The notes beneath the pieces were generated by a model that was given only the letters and a program-made list of their open reading frames with translations, was not told the DNA's origin and ran no database searches. Shown piece by piece: positions 60,390 through 64,000 of a DNA stretch of 64,000 nt (its first letter is position 1; every line of letters begins with the position of its first letter). The position numbers were made by a program, and so were the translations under genes. The DNA lies in assembly GCF_008806345.1 (NCBI RefSeq), contig NZ_VZZJ01000009.1, positions 62,001 through 126,000 of the forward strand, written 5' to 3'. Source of the DNA: Methylobacterium planeticum. GTDB taxonomy: Bacteria > Pseudomonadota > Alphaproteobacteria > Rhizobiales > Beijerinckiaceae.

Positions 60390-61372
60390 GGCTTCTGAGC
60401 GTCTCCATAGCCGCCTTGGTGATGACTGCCGGGGCGGCGGCGGCCGTAACCGGGGAGCGGCCGGTCCAGCTCGGTGCCTACTACGCCACTTGGGCCGCGC
60501 GGGCGGAATCGACCTCGGGGATCGACGACCGCCTGGCTGGGATCCCTGAGGGCGTGACCGAGATCTTCCTCGCGTTCATGCGTCCGGACGCGACTTATGC
60601 CGGCGGTCTCGATCTAGCGGGCACCGGCCTGCAGGTGCCGTATTCCGGGCCAGTTCTGAAAGCGTCGCTGAAGGCGCTTCGGGCGCGGATCCCAGGTATC
60701 CGGATTCTGGTGTCGATCGGGGGCGAGAAATTCGCGAATTGGAACCGCTTCGATCCACGGGCGGCCCGCCGCCTCGTCGAGGATTTCGATCTCGACGGTG
60801 TCGATCTCGACTTCGAGCCCGCTGATCCGAGGTGCGGAGAGCGCTCCGGCCAGATGTCCTGCGACAGCGATGCGCTCCTGCTTGAGGTCGTCGAGGCGGC
60901 GCGCGCAACCCTGCCGCGCCCGATCGCAATCTGGCTCACGGCGACGAACACCGGCGCCTACGGCGAGGGCCCCTGGAGCGAGGCGCCCCCGATCGGTGGT
61001 CCAACCTACGGGGCATTCCTGCCGCTGCTGCGCGATGCGAAACGACGGGCGCTCATTGATGGCCTCAGCCTCATGGCCTACGACGCCGGGCCGACATTTC
61101 GACCGCTCGACGCCTACGCGGCCTACCGAAGCCGGTTCGAGGGCCCGATCCTGATCGGGCTCACCTCGCCGCCAGAAGCCTGGGGTGGACACGCCTACAC
61201 CGTGCCGGAGGCCGTCGAGACCGTACGAGCCGCGATACCCAAGGGCGCGAACGGGGCGATGGTCTGGGCGATTGGCAAGGAGAACCCATCCAACCCGGGC
61301 CCAGATCGACCGGGCCCAGACGCGTTGATCTCCGCCCTCATCCACGCCATTGAGCAGATGGGCCCGAATTAG
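60386..61372 (+). CDS. Secreted GH18-family glycoside hydrolase
   Basis: A 328-residue exported protein with signal peptide MRLLSVSIAALVMTAGAAAA. The GH18 barrel includes VQLGAYYATWAARAE, ILVSIGGEKFANW and the catalytic D-x-x-D-x-D-x-E motif as DGVDLDFE (D137, D140, D142, E144), then LSLMAYDAG and GAMVWAIGKEN. Such enzymes cleave beta-1,4-linked GlcNAc polymers or act as chitinase-like binders. Operon position after the exporter suggests it trims or releases the exopolysaccharide. It overlaps the exporter stop by 4 nt (ATGA). Confidence 0.9.
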   Translation: MRLLSVSIAALVMTAGAAAAVTGERPVQLGAYYATWAARAESTSGIDDRLAGIPEGVTEIFLAFMRPDATYAGGLDLAGTGLQVPYSGPVLKASLKALRARIPGIRILVSIGGEKFANWNRFDPRAARRLVEDFDLDGVDLDFEPADPRCGERSGQMSCDSDALLLEVVEAARATLPRPIAIWLTATNTGAYGEGPWSEAPPIGGPTYGAFLPLLRDAKRRALIDGLSLMAYDAGPTFRPLDAYAAYRSRFEGPILIGLTSPPEAWGGHAYTVPEAVETVRAAIPKGANGAMVWAIGKENPSNPGPDRPGPDALISALIHAIEQMGPN

Positions 61373-62940
61373 GGTTGCTAAGCTGACGCTGAATGCACCC
61401 TCTCTCTTTACGAGCTTGGCAGTTCAGCCTTCGACCGCGTAAAATTCGAAGCAGGATGTGGACGACGAAGACGACTCGCATGCTTCGAATGGATCGGCCG
61501 CCGCCCCAGGCCGCACCAGTCGCGTAATCCGCGCCGTGTCCACGCGCGTCAGGGGCGGTTATGACGCGCGATTTGGCCCCTTTCTCAAGTCTTCGGACGT
61601 GCTCGCTGGAACCGCAAGGCGCGTCGAGGTCAGGCATGGAAACCGCCTGCGAGGGGGATCCGCAGGCGGTTTCCATGCTTGCGATGCCTATGAGCGCAAC
61701 GCCGTCGCTCGCATGCCTCACGATGGCGCGGGAATGCGCGTCTGTCCGCGTTCAGACGCATCACACCAAGGCGTCGGCGGCGCCCCCGGAGTCGAAACCA
61801 CCGGCTCTCGGCTCGACATATGCCGGCTCGGCGAGACCGCTCTGGCGATCGCAGGAGCGATGCCTTTACTATCGAAGAACCGTCGATCAGATCTACCGAA
61901 TAGATCTTGATCTGGCCTGCTGCCTCGCAATGCAGCCCGGCTGAATTCCAGCTACAGAAATCTAATCCATAATCAAACCCATCATATGTTTGTTAAACCA
62001 CCCGTCTGAAATCGCAGGTAAATTGATACGCATAAAAACGCGAACGTTAAATTAATACTTTGATATCAGAAATATATCGACTTTCAGGCGGAGGTTATCG
62101 TCCGTGACGTCACCTTGAAGGGGGATTGATCGAACCTGAAACAGGACAGGTGACCTTTCATGAGGAAACAATCGAGGGCGATCCTGCGCCCTGTTAAAAA
62201 ACCCGACATGTCTTGATCAAGGTGCCGCAAGCTTTAATCAGGACTTTAAGCCTATCGAGCTCGCCGCCGAAGTCGGACGGCCAAGCTGTTCCTGGCGCGC
62301 ACGATGGTTTGACATCGGCAATGCGGGGAAGGGAAACATCCAACAGCTGCGACGGACGGTGTACGCTTCCGCACAACATGAGCACCGAAGATTTAGACGC
62401 GATTGTGCTTTCGACGACTCCCGAGTTGGGCAGAGTATTATCTGGAGCGCAGGCAACAAATCTGTTGAATCAGCGCTGGTGGAATGTCTGTATAGTATTT
62501 TTCGATGTGAATGCAGAAAGCATTCAAACCGATCGGTCGGGTGAAATAGTCTCAAGAAAAATCGAGAATTGAATTCTGCTAAACATAGATTGTTGCATGG
62601 CAGCATGAACAAATCGAATTGATTTAACATTTGCTGAAGAGAAGACGATCAATCGCCACGTATTGTTCCGCTCGCCGCCACATCGTCTATCAACGCTGGG
62701 CTGGCCGTCCGCGTCTGTGCGCATCTGGCTGGCTGCTGCCCGCTGAGCATGCGAGGAGGACCTTCCATGAGCGCTAAGCGAAGGCGCCTCGTTGGCTTGC
62801 GGCTGCGCTGTGACGGGCCTCGTCGCAAGCGACGATGATGCCGCTCTGACCCTCCTCATCCTCTGACGCGCATCGGACGGCCTCCGGATCCTGCCGGCTG
62901 CGCGACACCCTGCCGACATGCGGTGAAAGGACGTGCCGAC
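61373..62940. other. 1.57-kb intergenic region with weak coding candidates
   Basis: Positions about 61960-62110 and 62440-62660 are AT-rich. One possible 64-residue frame starts at 62378 (MSTEDLDAIVLSTTPELGR) but has no ribosome-binding site. Other frames look like noise. The right end probably contains the peroxidase promoter. Confidence 0.5.
61634..61678. repeat. Perfect 18-bp inverted repeat with 9-nt loop
   Basis: The arm GCATGGAAACCGCCTGCG (61634-61651) and its exact reverse complement (61661-61678) flank a 9-nt spacer. It is 262 nt downstream of the GH18 stop. There is no T-run, so it is not a classical terminator; it could be a protein-binding palindrome, an RNA stabiliser or a remnant of a mobile element end. 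Confidence 0.9.
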
Positions 62941-64000
62941 ATGGACTTCTATTCCGTCAATGGTTCGGGCAACAACTTGGCTCAACCCGATCTCAATGCG
63001 GCCGGCAGCGATTTCGCCCGGCTTGGCGAGGCGCATTTCGCGGACGGGATCTCGTCCCTTGTTGATGGGCCGAACCCCCGATCGATCAGCAACATCGTCG
63101 TCGGCCAGGGCGACCCGACGATCCCGAACCCGGACGGCCTTTCAGGCATGCTCTACGCCTGGGGCCAGTTCATCGACCATGATCTAGACCTCAGCCGCAA
63201 CGATGGGGTCACGCATATTGACGTCGCGATCCCGTCCGGCGACGCCTACTTCCCAGCCGGCAGCCTGATCCCGATCACCCGCGCCGTTGTTGATCCCGCG
63301 ACCGGGGCCGGCACCGGCGTGCCGGCGATCGCGCAGAACTCTGTCACCGGCTGGCTCGACGCCTCGATGGTCTACGGCTCGGACGCCGCCACCGCCGCGA
63401 GCCTGCGGCTCCCGGACGGCCATCTCGCGACCTCCTCCGGCGACAACCTGCCGATCGTGAACGGCGCCTTCCTGGCGGGTGATGTTCGCGCCACCGAGAA
63501 CCCGTCCTTGACGTCGCTCCAGACGCTCTTCCTGCGCGAGCACAATTTCCAGGTCGATCGGCTGCATGCGGCCGATCCGGGACTCGACGGAGAGGCCCTC
63601 TACCAGCAGGCACGGGCGATCGTGACGGCGGAAATCCAGCACATCACCTACGACGAGTTCCTGCCCCACCTCCTCGGAGCCCATGCGATCCCGTCCTATC
63701 AGGGATACGATCCGGCGACCGACCCGAGGATCAGCGTCGAGTTCGCGGGCGCGGCCTACCGGTTCGGGCACTCGATCGTCTCCGCTGAGACGGAGCGCGT
63801 CGACGAGGCCGGCAACCTGATCGGGCCGGGGCTCGAACTTCGGGACACCTTTGGGTTGACACCGGCGGCATTCGCGGCGGCATCCGGGGCTGACGGCTTC
63901 CTGCGGCACCTCGGCGACGATGCCTCGCAGACCATGGATGCCCGCATCGTCGAGGACTTGCGCAACTTCCTGGTCGATCCGCCGGTCGGTCAGGATCTGG
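62941..64000 (+). CDS. Animal-type haem peroxidase, N-terminal part (runs off the window)
   Basis: The first 353 codons of a haem peroxidase of the peroxidase-cyclooxygenase superfamily. The distal His is H80 in WGQFIDHDLDL. The haem-vicinity block SLTSLQTLFLREHNFQVDRL follows, and the proximal His is H277 in YRFGHSIVSAE. GWLDASMVYGSD is also family-typical. No Sec signal is present from the ATG at 62941 (AAAGGA about 9 nt upstream). Bacterial members of this type are often long, with C-terminal RTX/Calx-beta repeats and type I export, which could not be checked here because the 3' end is missing. A role in oxidising halides or phenolics, or in defence, is inferred from the family. Confidence 0.9.
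   Translation, partial: MDFYSVNGSGNNLAQPDLNAAGSDFARLGEAHFADGISSLVDGPNPRSISNIVVGQGDPTIPNPDGLSGMLYAWGQFIDHDLDLSRNDGVTHIDVAIPSGDAYFPAGSLIPITRAVVDPATGAGTGVPAIAQNSVTGWLDASMVYGSDAATAASLRLPDGHLATSSGDNLPIVNGAFLAGDVRATENPSLTSLQTLFLREHNFQVDRLHAADPGLDGEALYQQARAIVTAEIQHITYDEFLPHLLGAHAIPSYQGYDPATDPRISVEFAGAAYRFGHSIVSAETERVDEAGNLIGPGLELRDTFGLTPAAFAAASGADGFLRHLGDDASQTMDARIVEDLRNFLVDPPVGQDL

Noticed and set aside
62213..62572. 119-codon + strand frame, or its 64-codon part starting at 62378
   Set aside because: No ribosome-binding site or family resemblance; mentioned only within the intergenic entry.
22333..64000. Second copy of the tRNA-Gln 3' end as right attachment site
   Set aside because: No matching stretch was noticed by eye in the rest of the window; a computed repeat search would be decisive.

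Overview
The window looks like chromosome from a high-GC alphaproteobacterium of the Hyphomicrobiales, most likely Methylobacterium or Methylorubrum. This is inferred from very GC-rich third codon positions, PopZ, a MucR/Ros-type regulator, a DUF6894-like protein, paired PilZ proteins, a biliverdin-type bacteriophytochrome with HWE kinase, and generally family-typical gene content. No 16S rRNA or other species-level marker is present.

The left part (about 1-22.3 kb) is mostly housekeeping and envelope genes. It holds the 5' part of a DegP/HtrA protease, a guanidine exporter (Gdx/SugE) directly behind what reads as a guanidine-II (mini-ykkC) riboswitch, valyl-tRNA synthetase, PopZ, TolC, an L-isoaspartate methyltransferase-family protein, tRNA-Cys and tRNA-Asn. 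A large GH5 cellulase with two CBM2 and several Calx-beta domains, a glycosyltransferase, several small secreted proteins, a ribosome modulation factor, MucR, an Omp31-type porin, an amidase, an MliC-type lysozyme inhibitor, a VOC protein and a PilZ protein follow. A decayed chemoreceptor and an eight-copy 12-bp repeat lead into tRNA-Gln.

From tRNA-Gln (22.3 kb) onward the content is accessory. A frameshifted tyrosine integrase remnant abuts the tRNA, which suggests the left edge of an old integrated island. Behind it come a second PilZ protein and a translationally coupled pair: a degenerate, His-less sensor kinase and an MscS channel with a C-terminal cyclic-nucleotide-binding domain. Between an IS701-type remnant (27.1-27.8 kb) and an IS1182/IS5-type remnant (37.3-37.6 kb) lies the most interesting block. 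It holds an FrdA-like flavoprotein overlapping a minimal 2Fe-2S ferredoxin, divergent from a full Liv-type ABC transporter, a leaderless SsuA-like binding protein and an SsuD-like flavin monooxygenase. It reads as an uptake and oxidation cassette for an unknown, possibly organosulfur or sulfonate-like, compound.

Further right are a DUF4214/RTX protein, a possible 19-residue micropeptide with its own terminator, and an amidohydrolase-MFS pair divergent from an orphan binding protein. A signalling cluster follows: two stand-alone PAS proteins, a PAS fragment, a zinc-ribbon protein, a bacteriophytochrome-HWE kinase-REC fusion, and three CRP/FNR regulators in a row. A 1.3-kb AT-rich, gene-poor stretch then precedes an exopolysaccharide operon consisting of a GH18-like/NodB deacetylase/GT2 fusion, a Wza-type export protein and a secreted GH18 protein. 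The window ends inside an animal-type haem peroxidase. Three large predicted exported proteins (the cellulase, the DUF4214/RTX protein and the peroxidase) lack Sec signals, which suggests a type I secretion route.
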